From Tessaracoccus sp. OS52 (lineage in GTDB: Bacteria > Actinomycetota > Actinomycetes > Propionibacteriales > Propionibacteriaceae), in the NCBI RefSeq assembly GCF_020687685.1, contig NZ_JAJEWM010000002.1, positions 248,001 through 312,000 of the forward strand: a stretch of DNA of 64,000 nt. Reading direction: 5' to 3'. The notes under the pieces were generated by a model. The model was not told where the DNA came from, did no database searches, and was given only the letters and a program-made list of their open reading frames with translations. Positions 43,087 to 51,616 of the stretch are shown here, one piece after another; position 1 is the stretch's first letter, and every line of letters starts with the position of its first letter. The position numbers were made by a program, and so were the translations under genes.

Positions 43087-44022
43087 GTGACTACCGCGGA
43101 ATCCGCGCCGGCGCTCGCCGCGCCCTCTCCCCGCCGTCGGGGCCGGGGAGCGACAACCGCTCGCCGCCAGGCGCGCTGGGGCTGGGGACTGGCGGCCCCC
43201 GCCAGCCTCCACATCCTGCTCTGGACCGGCCTGCCGGTGATCGTCTCCATCATCCTCAGCCTCACCAGCTACCGCATCACCCGCAGGGACACGCCTGTCG
43301 AGTTCCTCGGCCTGGGCAACTTCAGCACTCTCATGGCCGACTCCGAGTTCTGGACCGCGCTCTGGCACAACCTCGTGCTGGCCGTCGTCGGCGTTCCCGT
43401 GGCCATGGCGATCGCCCTGGTGCTGGCCGTGATGCTCAACCAGGGGATCCGCGGCGAAGGAGTCTTCAGGACGCTGGTCTTCCTCCCGCACGTCACCGCC
43501 ACCGTGGCCATCGCCATGGTTTGGCTGTGGATCTACCAGCCCAACGGTCTGGCCAACACGCTGCTCAGCTTCTTCGGGATCCCCTCGCAGGGCTGGCTCA
43601 ACTCGATGGACCAGGCGCTCGGATCCGTGCTGCTCGTCACAATCTGGCAGGGCATCGGCCTGAAGATGATGATCTACCTCGCGGCCCTGCAGAGCGTGGA
43701 CGTCCAGCTGTTCGAGGCGGCCAAGATAGACGGCGCGAGCTCGGTCCAGACGTTCTTCGCCATCACCCTGCCGATGCTGAAGCCGGCTACGTTCTTCGTG
43801 CTGGTCACTTCGCTGATCGGCAACTTCCAGACCTTCGACCTCATCTACAACATGACGCTCGGCGGGCCGGGCAACGCCACGACGGTCATCACCTGGCTGA
43901 TCTTCGACGTCGGCATCCAGCGCGGGTACCTCGGGCTGGCGTCGGCCATGTCGGTGGTCCTGCTGCTGATCCTCATCGTCCTCACCGCCCTGGCGCGAAA
44001 GGTGACCGGTTCAGATGACTGA
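43087..44022 (+). CDS. Sugar ABC permease, MalF/UgpA-like
   Basis: 311 aa with six helices. The EAA loop reads EAAKIDGASSVQTFFAITLPML, seen as EAAKIDGASS, which contacts the ATPase. GAAGGA lies 7-8 nt before the GTG at 43087. An Arg-rich N-terminus of about 30 residues precedes helix 1. The stop overlaps the next gene by 8 nt. Confidence 0.92.
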   Translation: MTTAESAPALAAPSPRRRGRGATTARRQARWGWGLAAPASLHILLWTGLPVIVSIILSLTSYRITRRDTPVEFLGLGNFSTLMADSEFWTALWHNLVLAVVGVPVAMAIALVLAVMLNQGIRGEGVFRTLVFLPHVTATVAIAMVWLWIYQPNGLANTLLSFFGIPSQGWLNSMDQALGSVLLVTIWQGIGLKMMIYLAALQSVDVQLFEAAKIDGASSVQTFFAITLPMLKPATFFVLVTSLIGNFQTFDLIYNMTLGGPGNATTVITWLIFDVGIQRGYLGLASAMSVVLLLILIVLTALARKVTGSDD

Positions 44023-45019
44023 CAACGTGCTGGTGGCAAAGCCCGCCACCGACCCCGCCGCGGACGAGACCGGCGTCGCGGGTACCAAGAAGCAAGGCGT
44101 GGACGCTGCGGGCGCGGGCAACGTGCGCACTCGCCGTCGCAAAGACCCCTCGCAGCAGAAGCGACGGGTCATCACCAGGACCGCGCTGCTGGTGTTCCTG
44201 TCGATCGTCTCCTTCATCATGGCCGCCCCATACCTGTGGATGTTCCTGTCCGCCGTGCGGTCGCCGCAGGAGATGGCCATGTCGCCCATGCCGCTGTGGC
44301 CGCAGGAGTGGCACTGGGAGAACTACGTCACGGCCATGAACCTTGCGCCCTTCGAGCGCTACTTCTTCAACTCGTTCCTGATCGCCGCGACCCACACCGT
44401 CTCAAACCTGCTGCTGGGTTCGATGGCCGGGTACGCGCTAGCCAAGATGCCGTTCCGCGGCAACAAGCTGCTGTTCGCCTACATCCTGGGCATGCAGATG
44501 GTGCCGTTCTACGCCATCATCATCCCGATGTTCCTCCTCACCAGGTCCATGCCGCTGTTCGGTGGCAACGACATCTTCGGCCAGGGTGGCATCGGCTGGA
44601 TCGACACCTACTGGGCACTCCTCATCCCGGCATTGGTGAGCCCGTTCAACATCTTCCTGTTCCGGCAGTTCTACGTGAGCACCCCCACGGAGCTGCAGGA
44701 GGCGGCCCGCATCGACGGCGCCGGGGAGTGGCACATCTACGCCCGGATCATGACGCCGCTGATCAAGCCCGGACTGCTCACCATCGCACTGCTGTCCTTC
44801 GAGGCCGGCTGGAACAACTTCCTGTGGCCACTGATCAGCACCACCAGTGATCACATGCGCACCATCCAGCTGGGCCTGTCGTTCTTCCGGCAGGAGGCCT
44901 CGAACGACTTCAGCCTCCTGATGGCGGGCACCACGCTTGCCAGCGTCCCGATGATCATCCTGTTCATGGTCTTCCAGAAGCAGTTCGTAAACGGCTTCGT
45001 GAGCTCGGGATTGAAGTGA
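44015..45019 (+). CDS. Sugar ABC permease, MalG/UgpE-like
   Basis: 334 aa. The N-terminal 45 residues are polar and basic; six helices follow. The EAA loop is EAARIDGAGEWHIYARIMTPL, seen as EAARIDGAGEW. It pairs with the preceding permease to form the channel. The ATG overlaps the upstream gene by 8 nt, so the two are coupled. Confidence 0.92.
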   Translation: MTDNVLVAKPATDPAADETGVAGTKKQGVDAAGAGNVRTRRRKDPSQQKRRVITRTALLVFLSIVSFIMAAPYLWMFLSAVRSPQEMAMSPMPLWPQEWHWENYVTAMNLAPFERYFFNSFLIAATHTVSNLLLGSMAGYALAKMPFRGNKLLFAYILGMQMVPFYAIIIPMFLLTRSMPLFGGNDIFGQGGIGWIDTYWALLIPALVSPFNIFLFRQFYVSTPTELQEAARIDGAGEWHIYARIMTPLIKPGLLTIALLSFEAGWNNFLWPLISTTSDHMRTIQLGLSFFRQEASNDFSLLMAGTTLASVPMIILFMVFQKQFVNGFVSSGLK

Positions 45020-45023
45020 CGTC

Positions 45024-45620
45024 ATGCGTCTGATGAATGCGTTGCGGAAACCGGCAGGCTTCATTGGTTCCAACTGGGCGGGCCTGCTGGCCCTCCTCAC
45101 GGTGGTGGGCAGCGTGCCGGCGCTGGCCGGCGTGCTGCGCGTCACCGATGATCTCGAGGACCGCTCCGACGACGCGTTCACCAGCGTGTGGCGCCACGTG
45201 CGCCGCACCTGGCGGAGGGACCTGCCCGTCTCACTGGGCCTGCTGGCCTACGTCGGGGTGCTCGTCATCAACGCAGTCCTTCTCGTCGAGGCCTACTCCG
45301 GGCCGAGTCGTGTGTTCTTCGTCGGTCTCCTCGTTCCCGTGGCGTGGCTGGTCGGGGCCCTGTTGGCTGCCTGGGTACGGGTCGCCGCCTGGCAACCCGA
45401 CGCCACGCGGTCCGAGGTCCTGCACGGGACCGTCGCCCTCGTTGCTACCCACCCCGGGCGAAGCCTGCTGACCGTCCCACTGTTCATCGCGTGCGCCCCG
45501 TTCTGGCTGCTCCCGCCGGTCACCATCGCCTGCGGCATGTCGCTGCCTTCGTGGGTGTTCAGCAAGCTGTGGGCTCCGGTCGGGGACGGTGTGCCTGTGG
45601 CCGAGGCCACCGCGCACTGA
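45024..45620 (+). CDS. DUF624 (YesL-like) membrane protein
   Basis: 198 aa with about five hydrophobic helices. DUF624 proteins are regularly found next to sugar ABC permeases in Gram-positive bacteria and are of unknown function, perhaps helping permease assembly. It starts 4 nt after the permease stop and is the last gene of the operon, ended by a hairpin. Confidence 0.75.
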   Translation: MRLMNALRKPAGFIGSNWAGLLALLTVVGSVPALAGVLRVTDDLEDRSDDAFTSVWRHVRRTWRRDLPVSLGLLAYVGVLVINAVLLVEAYSGPSRVFFVGLLVPVAWLVGALLAAWVRVAAWQPDATRSEVLHGTVALVATHPGRSLLTVPLFIACAPFWLLPPVTIACGMSLPSWVFSKLWAPVGDGVPVAEATAH

Positions 45621-45641
45621 GGAGTACTCAACAAGCACATT

Positions 45642-45671
45642 GGCCGCCACGGGCTCGATCCCGCGGCGGCC
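45642..45671 (+). terminator. Terminator of the sugar ABC operon
   Basis: GGCCGCC / GGCGGCC with an inner GGG/CCC pair, followed by TCCTTGTT. It lies between the convergent DUF624 and LacI genes and may also serve the latter. Confidence 0.75.
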
Positions 45672-45698
45672 TCCTTGTTCGCCCTGATCCGGACGCAG

Positions 45699-46745
45699 TC
45701 AGGCGGTGCGGGGCGCCTTGCCCGTGGAGTCGCGCACGGCCAGCTGCATCGGCATGAAGTGGACGTCGTCGACTTCGGCGTCGGCGTCGTCCTCGGTCAG
45801 GGTGACGATCCGGTCCATTGCCTTCTGTCCGATGGAGCCACCCGTGAGCCCCAGACTGGTCAGGCCGGGCACGACGATCTCAGCCAGGGGCTGGTTGTCG
45901 ATCCCCACGACGGAGACCTCGTCGGGCACCTTCACGCCCAGGCCCTTGAGCGTCTGCATGAAGCCGACCGCCATGTCGTCGTTGTAGGCGATGACCGCGG
46001 TCGTGCGCTGGTCGAGCCACGCCTGGGACGCCAGCCGGCCCCCCTCCATGGTGCCTGTCTGGCTGGGCGTGCGGCGCATGAGGATGCCGCGGCTGCGACA
46101 CTCCATCTCGATCGCCTGGCGGCGGATGTCGTTGATCCTCGAGTTCCGGGGACCCGCCAGCCACGTGATGCTGCGATGTCCCAGGTCCGCCAGATGCTCC
46201 ACGACCATTGCCATCCCGGTGGCCGAATCCGGCTCGATCGACGGGACCCCGCGCACGTGCCGGGAAACCACCACGGTCGGACGCTGCTTGGCGATGGCGA
46301 GCACCGCCTCGTCGGACATGCGCGGAGAGGTCAGGACCACGGCGTCGACGACGGGGATCACCCGCTCCACCGACTTGCGTTCCGCCTTGGGGTTGCGGTG
46401 GGCGTCAACGACGATGATGTCCCAGCCCAAGGCCGTGGCCGCCCGCTGGATCGACGCGATGGTGTGCATGTAGTAGGCGTGCGCCAGGTCGAACGAGGAG
46501 ACCGCGATCACCCTGGTGCTCGTGCTCCTGCGGGCGGGGCGGACCGTGCCGCCGCGGTAACCGAGCCGGTCGGCGGTCTGCCAGACCATCCGGGCCGTGC
46601 CGACGCTCACCCTGCCTGGGTTGGAGAGTGCCCGCGAAACGGTTGAGGTGGCCACCCCGGCGGCGCGTGCGACGTCGGCGATGGTCACCTGCTTGCGCGC
46701 ACCGTGCCGAAGTTCTGCGACTGCGCTCTCGGCGACATCATCCAT
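45699..46745 (-). CDS. LacI-family transcriptional regulator
   Basis: 348 aa. The helix-turn-helix VTIADVARAAGVATSTVSRAL (here VTIADVARAAGVATSTVSR, about 20-38) is followed by the hinge and a sugar-binding domain (about 75-335). It is convergent with the sugar ABC operon and is the likely local repressor of it: a palindrome in front of its own gene resembles one upstream of the binding-protein gene. The inducer should be the transported sugar. GGGAGA lies 9 nt before the ATG. Confidence 0.93.
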   Translation of the reverse strand: MDDVAESAVAELRHGARKQVTIADVARAAGVATSTVSRALSNPGRVSVGTARMVWQTADRLGYRGGTVRPARRSTSTRVIAVSSFDLAHAYYMHTIASIQRAATALGWDIIVVDAHRNPKAERKSVERVIPVVDAVVLTSPRMSDEAVLAIAKQRPTVVVSRHVRGVPSIEPDSATGMAMVVEHLADLGHRSITWLAGPRNSRINDIRRQAIEMECRSRGILMRRTPSQTGTMEGGRLASQAWLDQRTTAVIAYNDDMAVGFMQTLKGLGVKVPDEVSVVGIDNQPLAEIVVPGLTSLGLTGGSIGQKAMDRIVTLTEDDADAEVDDVHFMPMQLAVRDSTGKAPRTA

Positions 46746-46778
46746 GGATCAAAGTCTCCCGTGTCCGGTCCCAATCCA

Positions 46779-46790
46779 CGCAAGTTTGCC
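46779..46790. promoter_or_regulatory. LacI-type operator candidate upstream of the regulator gene
   Basis: CGCAAGTTTGCC lies 34 bp before the ATG of the regulator; GCAA/TTGC half-sites. Further GTTGCC half-sites follow at about 46795 and 46812. This would allow autorepression. Confidence 0.45.
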
Positions 46791-46928
46791 AGAAGTTGCC
46801 GCCTTGGAACGGTTGCCGACTTGCGGTTGGGTGGGTGGGCGGCTGTTCACGCTCCGGGACGCCGAGTTGTGGTGTCCAGGCTCGCCCCACTCTCCGGACG
46901 CGACTGCGAAGCCGTCGCCGAGGGAGAC

Positions 46929-46934
46929 TAGTCT
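46929..46934 (+). promoter_or_regulatory. Putative -10 of ilvE (leaderless)
   Basis: TAGTCT ends 6 nt before the ATG. The only purine-rich stretch, AGGGAG, is 14 nt from the start, too far for normal ribosome binding. Confidence 0.4.
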
Positions 46935-46940
46935 GACCCC

Positions 46941-48017
46941 ATGGGTCAGTTCCAACTTCATCGCAGCCAGAATCCGACGTCCGAGGCCGAGCGCAACGCG
47001 GCACTGGCCAATCCCGGGTTCGGCAAGTTCTACACCGACCACATGGCAGTGATGAACTACACCGACGGGCAGGGGTGGCACGACCCGCGCCTCATCCCCA
47101 CCGACGACTTCACCCTCCACCCCGCCGCCGCGGTTCTGCACTACGGCCAGGAGATCTTCGAGGGACTCAAGGCCTACCGGCACGCGGACGGGTCCATCTG
47201 GATGTTCCGGCCGGAGCGCAACGCGAACCGTTTCGTCGGTTCCGCGGAGCGGCTGGAGATGGCCGTGCTGCCGCCCGAGACCTTCCTGGACTCCATCAAG
47301 GAGCTCGTCGCACTGGAGCATCAGTGGGTTCCCGAGGGCGTCAACGAGCAGAGTCTCTACATCCGGCCGTACATGATCGCCGACGAGCCGTACCTGGGTG
47401 TGCGCGAGTCGAAGCAGTACATCTACGCCGTCATCGCCACGCCGGCCGGCGCCTACTACCCCGAGCCGGTCAAGCTGTGGATCACCCCCAACTTCACGCG
47501 TGCGGCGAAGGGGGGCACGGGCTCCGCCAAGTGTGGCGGGAACTACGCTGCCAGCCTCGCCGCGGCAGCCGAGGCCGCCCAGCACGGCTGTGGGCAGGTC
47601 CTTTACACCGACGGCGCCGAGCACAAGTGGCTCGAGGAGTGCGGGACGATGAACTTCATGCTCGTCACCGCTGACGGCCAGCTGCTCACGCCCGCGCTGG
47701 GATCCATCCTCGACGGCGTCACGCGCAACTCGATCCTCACCCTCGCGCCCGACCATGGCCTCCAGCCCGTCGAGCGGCCCATCTCCATCGACGAGATGTG
47801 GGAGGGTCTCGACTCCGGCCACATCACCGAGGCGTTCGCCTGCGGCACGGCCGCAGTGATCACACCCATCGTCGGCTTCAACTCCCCGGACCGGGGCGAG
47901 GAGCTGGTGGGGGACGGCGAGGCCGGGGCCAAGACGCGCGAGATCCGCAACCATCTGCTGGACATCCAGTACGGAAGGGCCGAGGACACGCACGGCTGGA
48001 TGCACAGGGTCGTCTGA
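46941..48017 (+). CDS. ilvE: Branched-chain amino acid aminotransferase
   Basis: 358 aa, the long actinobacterial/eukaryotic type. It interconverts Leu, Ile and Val with their keto acids using PLP. The PLP lysine lies in GSAKCGGNYAAS; other signatures are LHYGQEIFEGLKAYR, EECGTMNFM and FACGTAAVITP. The ATG fits the family start. A 1.1-kb repeat array begins 32 nt after the stop; no separate terminator is seen. Confidence 0.95.
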   Translation: MGQFQLHRSQNPTSEAERNAALANPGFGKFYTDHMAVMNYTDGQGWHDPRLIPTDDFTLHPAAAVLHYGQEIFEGLKAYRHADGSIWMFRPERNANRFVGSAERLEMAVLPPETFLDSIKELVALEHQWVPEGVNEQSLYIRPYMIADEPYLGVRESKQYIYAVIATPAGAYYPEPVKLWITPNFTRAAKGGTGSAKCGGNYAASLAAAAEAAQHGCGQVLYTDGAEHKWLEECGTMNFMLVTADGQLLTPALGSILDGVTRNSILTLAPDHGLQPVERPISIDEMWEGLDSGHITEAFACGTAAVITPIVGFNSPDRGEELVGDGEAGAKTREIRNHLLDIQYGRAEDTHGWMHRVV

Positions 48018-48048
48018 TCGGGCGTTGGCCAGCGTCGGCTTTTGGTTC

Positions 48049-49127
48049 ACCAGCGTCTGCGCGGGTTCACCAGCGTCTGCGCGGGTTCACCAGCGTTGTT
48101 CGTTGCGACCAGCGCTGCAAGGCTGGTGTCGAGCAACAACGCTGGTAAACCGTCGGAGGTGAGCGCCGACCACCGCCGACGAGGGCGGCGCGCTGGACCG
48201 TCGTGTGACCGCGAGCCCCCAGGTATCGCCGGTGACCACCAGCGTTTGTGCGGGTTCACCAGCGTCTGCGCGGGTTCACCAGCGTTGTTCGTTGCGACCA
48301 GCGCTGCAAGGCTGGTGTCGAGCAACAACGCTGGTGAATCGTCGGAGGTGAGCGTCGCACACCGCCGACGAGTGCGGCGCGCTGGACCGTCGTGTGACCG
48401 CGAGCCCCCAGGTATCGCCGGTGACCACCAGCGTTTGTGCGGGTTCACCAGCGCTTGCTCGGGTTTACCTGCGTTTTTCGTTGCGACCAGCGCTGCAAGG
48501 CTGGTGTCGAGCAACAACGCTGGTGAATCGTCGGGGGTGAGCGTCGCACACCGCCGACGAGTGCGGCGCGCTGGACCGTCGTGTGACCGCGAGCCCCAGA
48601 AACCGCCGTGACCACCAGCGTTTGCTCGGGTTCACCAGCGCTTGCTCGGGTTTACCGGCGTTGTTCGTTGCGACCAGCGCTGCAAGGCTGGTGTCGAGCA
48701 ACAACGCTGGTCAATCGTCGGGCGTGAGCGCTGTCCACCGCCGACGAGGGCGGTGCGCTGGATCGTGGTGTGATCGCGAGCCCCCAGGTATCGCTGGTGA
48801 CCACCGGCGTTTGTGCGGGTTCACCAGCGCTTGCTCGGGTTTACCGGCGTTGTTCGTTTCGACCAGCGCTGCAAGGCTGGTGTCGAGCAACAACGCTGGT
48901 GAATCGTCGGAGGTGAGCATCGCACACTGCCGACTAGGGCGGTGCGCTGGACCGTCGTCTGACCGCGATCCCCCAGGTATCGCTGGTGACCACCAGCGTT
49001 GTGCGGGTTCACCAGCGCTTGCTCGGGTTTACCAGCGTTGTGCGGGTTCACCAGCGCTTGCTCGGGTTTACCGGCGTTGTTCGTTGCGACCGGTGCTGCA
49101 AGGCTGGTGTCGAGCAACAACGCTGGT
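48049..49127. repeat. Six-unit tandem array carrying the ACCAGCG hairpin element
   Basis: Six units anchored by GCTGCAAGGCTGGTGTCGAG at 48114, 48303, 48492, 48679, 48868 and 49095: period 189, 189, 187, 189 and 227 bp; the last gap has an extra 38 bp. Each unit has two or three ACCAGCG repeats 20 bp apart, the 58-nt hairpin (first at 48089-48146; outer 12-bp stem ACCAGCGTTGTT / AACAACGCTGGT), and a segment of about 90 bp with CACCGCCGACGAG and GCCCCCAGGTATCGC. The units are nearly identical, so this is not CRISPR. No gene is present; open frames across it merely read the repeats. Confidence 0.9.
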
Positions 49128-49226
49128 GAATCGCCGAACGGAGGTGTCTTCCAACATGACGTGAGCCCCGCCCACCGCTACTGCGAAGGTGTTGACGCAC
49201 GCGGCCAGCGGGGCTTGACTGTGCGA

Positions 49227-50186
49227 ATGCGACGCGTGCTGGTGCTGGGTGGAACGGCGTGGCTGGGGGGTGAGATCGCTCGCCAAGCCCTGGCAGCCGA
49301 CACCGAGGTGGTCTGCCTCGCGCGGGGTCGGTCCGGATCGACGCCCGACGGTGTCCGGTTCGTCCGTGCCGACCGGACCGAGCCCCATGCCTACAGCCAG
49401 CTCGACGGTGACTGGGACGACGTCGTCGAGCTGAGCTTCGAGCGCACCATGGTGGAGTCGGCACTCGACGCGTTGGCCCACCGGGCACGCCACTGGACGT
49501 TGGTCTCGACGATGTCGGTATACCTCCGCAACGACGAGCCGGGCGCCGACGAATCGGCCGAACTCCTCCAACCCGATGACCCGGAGGACTACGGCAAGGC
49601 AAAGGTGGCCGCCGAGCGCTTGTCCGTTTCGCGGCTGGGAGACCGCCTGTTGAGCGCGCGGGCGGGGCTCATCGTCGGGCCCGGGGATCCGAGCGACCGG
49701 TTCGGCTACTGGCCCGGCCGGCTGCATCGGGGCGGCCGCGTGCTGGCGCCGCCGATCGAGGGTCGGTGCGTGCAGGTGATCGACGTCGCCGACCTCGCCG
49801 GGTGGATTGTCGACGCCGGGCGCCGGGGCATGTCAGGAGTGTTCAATGCGGTGGGGGATTCACAGGATTTCAGTGAGTTCCTCGCCCTGACGCGTGCCGT
49901 CACCGGGTTCGACGGCGACCTCGTCACTGCCGACGACGACTGGCTGGTCGCGCACGATGTGAACTGCTGGGCCGGCCCGAGGTCGCTGCCGCTGTGGCTG
50001 CCGCCGTCATTCAGGGGCTTCTCGCAAAGGAGCAACGCCGCCTTCCGGGCGAGCGGCGCGACCCTGCGGCCGATGCGCGAGACACTCGAGCGCGTCCTGG
50101 CCGACGAGGTGGCCCGCGGGGTCGAGCGCCCACGTCGCTCCGGGCTCAGCCCTGAGGAAGAGGCCGAGCTCCTCGCTTCCCTGTGA
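49227..50186 (+). CDS. NAD-dependent epimerase/reductase family protein (extended SDR)
   Basis: 319 aa. It opens MRRVLVLGGTAWLGGEIA, a Rossmann GGxxxxG fold. The catalytic Tyr-Lys pair is DYGKAKVAAE; TLVSTMSVYL supplies the Ser. The substrate is not clear; similar proteins are annotated as sugar epimerases or isoflavone-reductase-like. A GTG 6 nt upstream in frame (49221), 7 nt after GGGG, is an equal choice of start and adds two residues. Frames further upstream are repeat-derived. Confidence 0.8.
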   Translation: MRRVLVLGGTAWLGGEIARQALAADTEVVCLARGRSGSTPDGVRFVRADRTEPHAYSQLDGDWDDVVELSFERTMVESALDALAHRARHWTLVSTMSVYLRNDEPGADESAELLQPDDPEDYGKAKVAAERLSVSRLGDRLLSARAGLIVGPGDPSDRFGYWPGRLHRGGRVLAPPIEGRCVQVIDVADLAGWIVDAGRRGMSGVFNAVGDSQDFSEFLALTRAVTGFDGDLVTADDDWLVAHDVNCWAGPRSLPLWLPPSFRGFSQRSNAAFRASGATLRPMRETLERVLADEVARGVERPRRSGLSPEEEAELLASL

Positions 50187-50378
50187 CCCACCTCGAAGTA
50201 CTCCCAGGGCATCACGTCCCGGGCGGCACCAACAAGGGAACCCGGTCGTGGACCGACGGCGTGGGGGCAGGCAGGCACGGCGAGTGGGCGGGGTGCCGGC
50301 GCGCGCGGTGGGGGTTTCGTTGCAAATCACCAACAAGGAACCCCCGATCTGCGTGTGACCCAGGGAAGGGGGTGAGGG

Positions 50379-50879
50379 TCAGCTCTCGGCGAGGACGTCC
50401 TTCATCGCCTCGGGACCCCAGGTCAGGATCTGGGCATTGGGGAAGGCCGTGAACAGGACGGCGTTGCCGTGGCCGACGAACACCTTGCCACCCGGCACTT
50501 CCGCGTGGACCTCGTAGCCCGCTTCGGCAGCGCTGGACTCCACCATCTCGAACACGGCGGCCGGGTCCTCGTCGGCGATCATGATGACCGACGGCTGCGC
50601 CTGCGTCACCAATGAGTCCTCCGGGATCCGGATCCCGGTGGGAATCTCCATCTCCATCATGTTGGCGGTGATCGTCTCCGTCGACACCTCACCCTCGAAC
50701 GCCTCGCCGCTGGACTCGTCGCCGGGTTCGGCGGGTGCGGCGGGCTGTGAAGTGCCTGTCTGTTCGCTGCTCACCGGCGCGGGCGCCTGTGGGTCGTCGG
50801 TCCCGCAGGCGGTCATGAGGGTGGTCGCGGCGAGGCCGAGGAGCCACGCGGCCAGGATCTTGTTCTTGCGGCTGGGCAT
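50379..50879 (-). CDS. Small lipoprotein
   Basis: 166 aa. The signal peptide ends in the lipobox LMTAC (C25). An acidic Pro/Ala/Ser linker (about 28-65) precedes a small folded domain of about 95 residues. No family is recognised. In the 192 bp downstream (50187-50378), CACCAACAAGG(G)AACCC occurs twice about 100 bp apart; nothing else is seen there. Confidence 0.7.
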   Translation of the reverse strand: MPSRKNKILAAWLLGLAATTLMTACGTDDPQAPAPVSSEQTGTSQPAAPAEPGDESSGEAFEGEVSTETITANMMEMEIPTGIRIPEDSLVTQAQPSVIMIADEDPAAVFEMVESSAAEAGYEVHAEVPGGKVFVGHGNAVLFTAFPNAQILTWGPEAMKDVLAES

Positions 50880-50909
50880 GGGCCAATCCTATGCGCCGCC
50901 CACGCGCAC

Positions 50910-50915
50910 TACGCT
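50910..50915 (+). promoter_or_regulatory. Putative -10 of the nucleoside kinase-like gene (leaderless)
   Basis: TACGCT ends 7 nt before the ATG and no Shine-Dalgarno sequence is present. Confidence 0.4.
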
Positions 50916-50922
50916 GCCCATC

Positions 50923-51555
50923 ATGGAGCAGGTCGCCGACGCCGCCCTGGCCGACCTCATCGGTCGCGCCGAGGTGCTGGCGGCGTCGCCGTCGCGGAAA
51001 CTGCTGGGCATCGTCGGCGCCCCGGGGGCCGGGAAGTCCACCGTCGCCGGGGCCATCGTCGAGGCGCTGGGGGAGCGTGCCGTCCTCGTGCCGATGGACG
51101 GGTTCCACCTCGACAACCCCGTGCTCGAGGCGCTGGGCAGCCGCCACCGCAAGGGCGCTCCCGACACCTTCGACGTCGAGGGCTACGTCGCACTGCTTCG
51201 ACGGCTACGCGCCGCGGACCACACCGTCCACGCGCCCAGGTTCGACCGTTCACTGGAACTGGCCATCGGCAGCGCCATCCCCGTACCGCCCGGCATCCCG
51301 CTGGTGGTCACCGAGGGCAACTACCTCCTGCTGGAGGAGGGCGGTTGGGAAGCGGTGCGTCCGGAACTCGACGAGGTCTGGTACCTCGACGTCGCATCCC
51401 CCGAGCTGCGACGGCGCCTCGTCTCCCGGCGAATGGCCCACGGCGAGACCAGGCAGGCGGCGCGGGCGTGGGTCGAGAGCGTCGACGAGGCCAATGCGGC
51501 GGTCGTGGAACTCAGCCGGGAGCGCGCGGACCTGCGGGTGCGTGTGACGGGGTGA
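50923..51555 (+). CDS. Nucleoside/nucleotide kinase family protein (uridine kinase/PanK-like P-loop)
   Basis: 210 aa. Walker A GAPGAGKST, then PMDGFHLDN (the substrate Asp loop typical of the uridine kinase-pantothenate kinase-YggC group), DTFDVEGYV, APRFDRS and VTEGNYLLLE. It phosphorylates a small hydroxyl compound, perhaps a sugar or nucleoside; which one is not evident. It may form an operon with the epimerase gene 61 nt downstream, though a TAGGCT hexamer at 51581 could start that gene separately. Confidence 0.85.
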   Translation: MEQVADAALADLIGRAEVLAASPSRKLLGIVGAPGAGKSTVAGAIVEALGERAVLVPMDGFHLDNPVLEALGSRHRKGAPDTFDVEGYVALLRRLRAADHTVHAPRFDRSLELAIGSAIPVPPGIPLVVTEGNYLLLEEGGWEAVRPELDEVWYLDVASPELRRRLVSRRMAHGETRQAARAWVESVDEANAAVVELSRERADLRVRVTG

Positions 51556-51616
51556 GCCGCACGGCGCGGTGCGTGCGCACTAGGCTCGCTGCCAGACCCG
51601 AACGGAAGTTGGCCCC

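Noticed and set aside
48042-49120. Open frames on both strands giving proteins with repeated SPALFVATSAARLVSSNNAG-like segments
   Set aside because: They simply read through the 189-bp tandem units; no ribosome site, and both strands give equally long frames.
48049-49127. CRISPR array
   Set aside because: Units are about 189 bp and nearly identical throughout, the 20-bp repeats have no unique spacers between them, and no cas gene is present.
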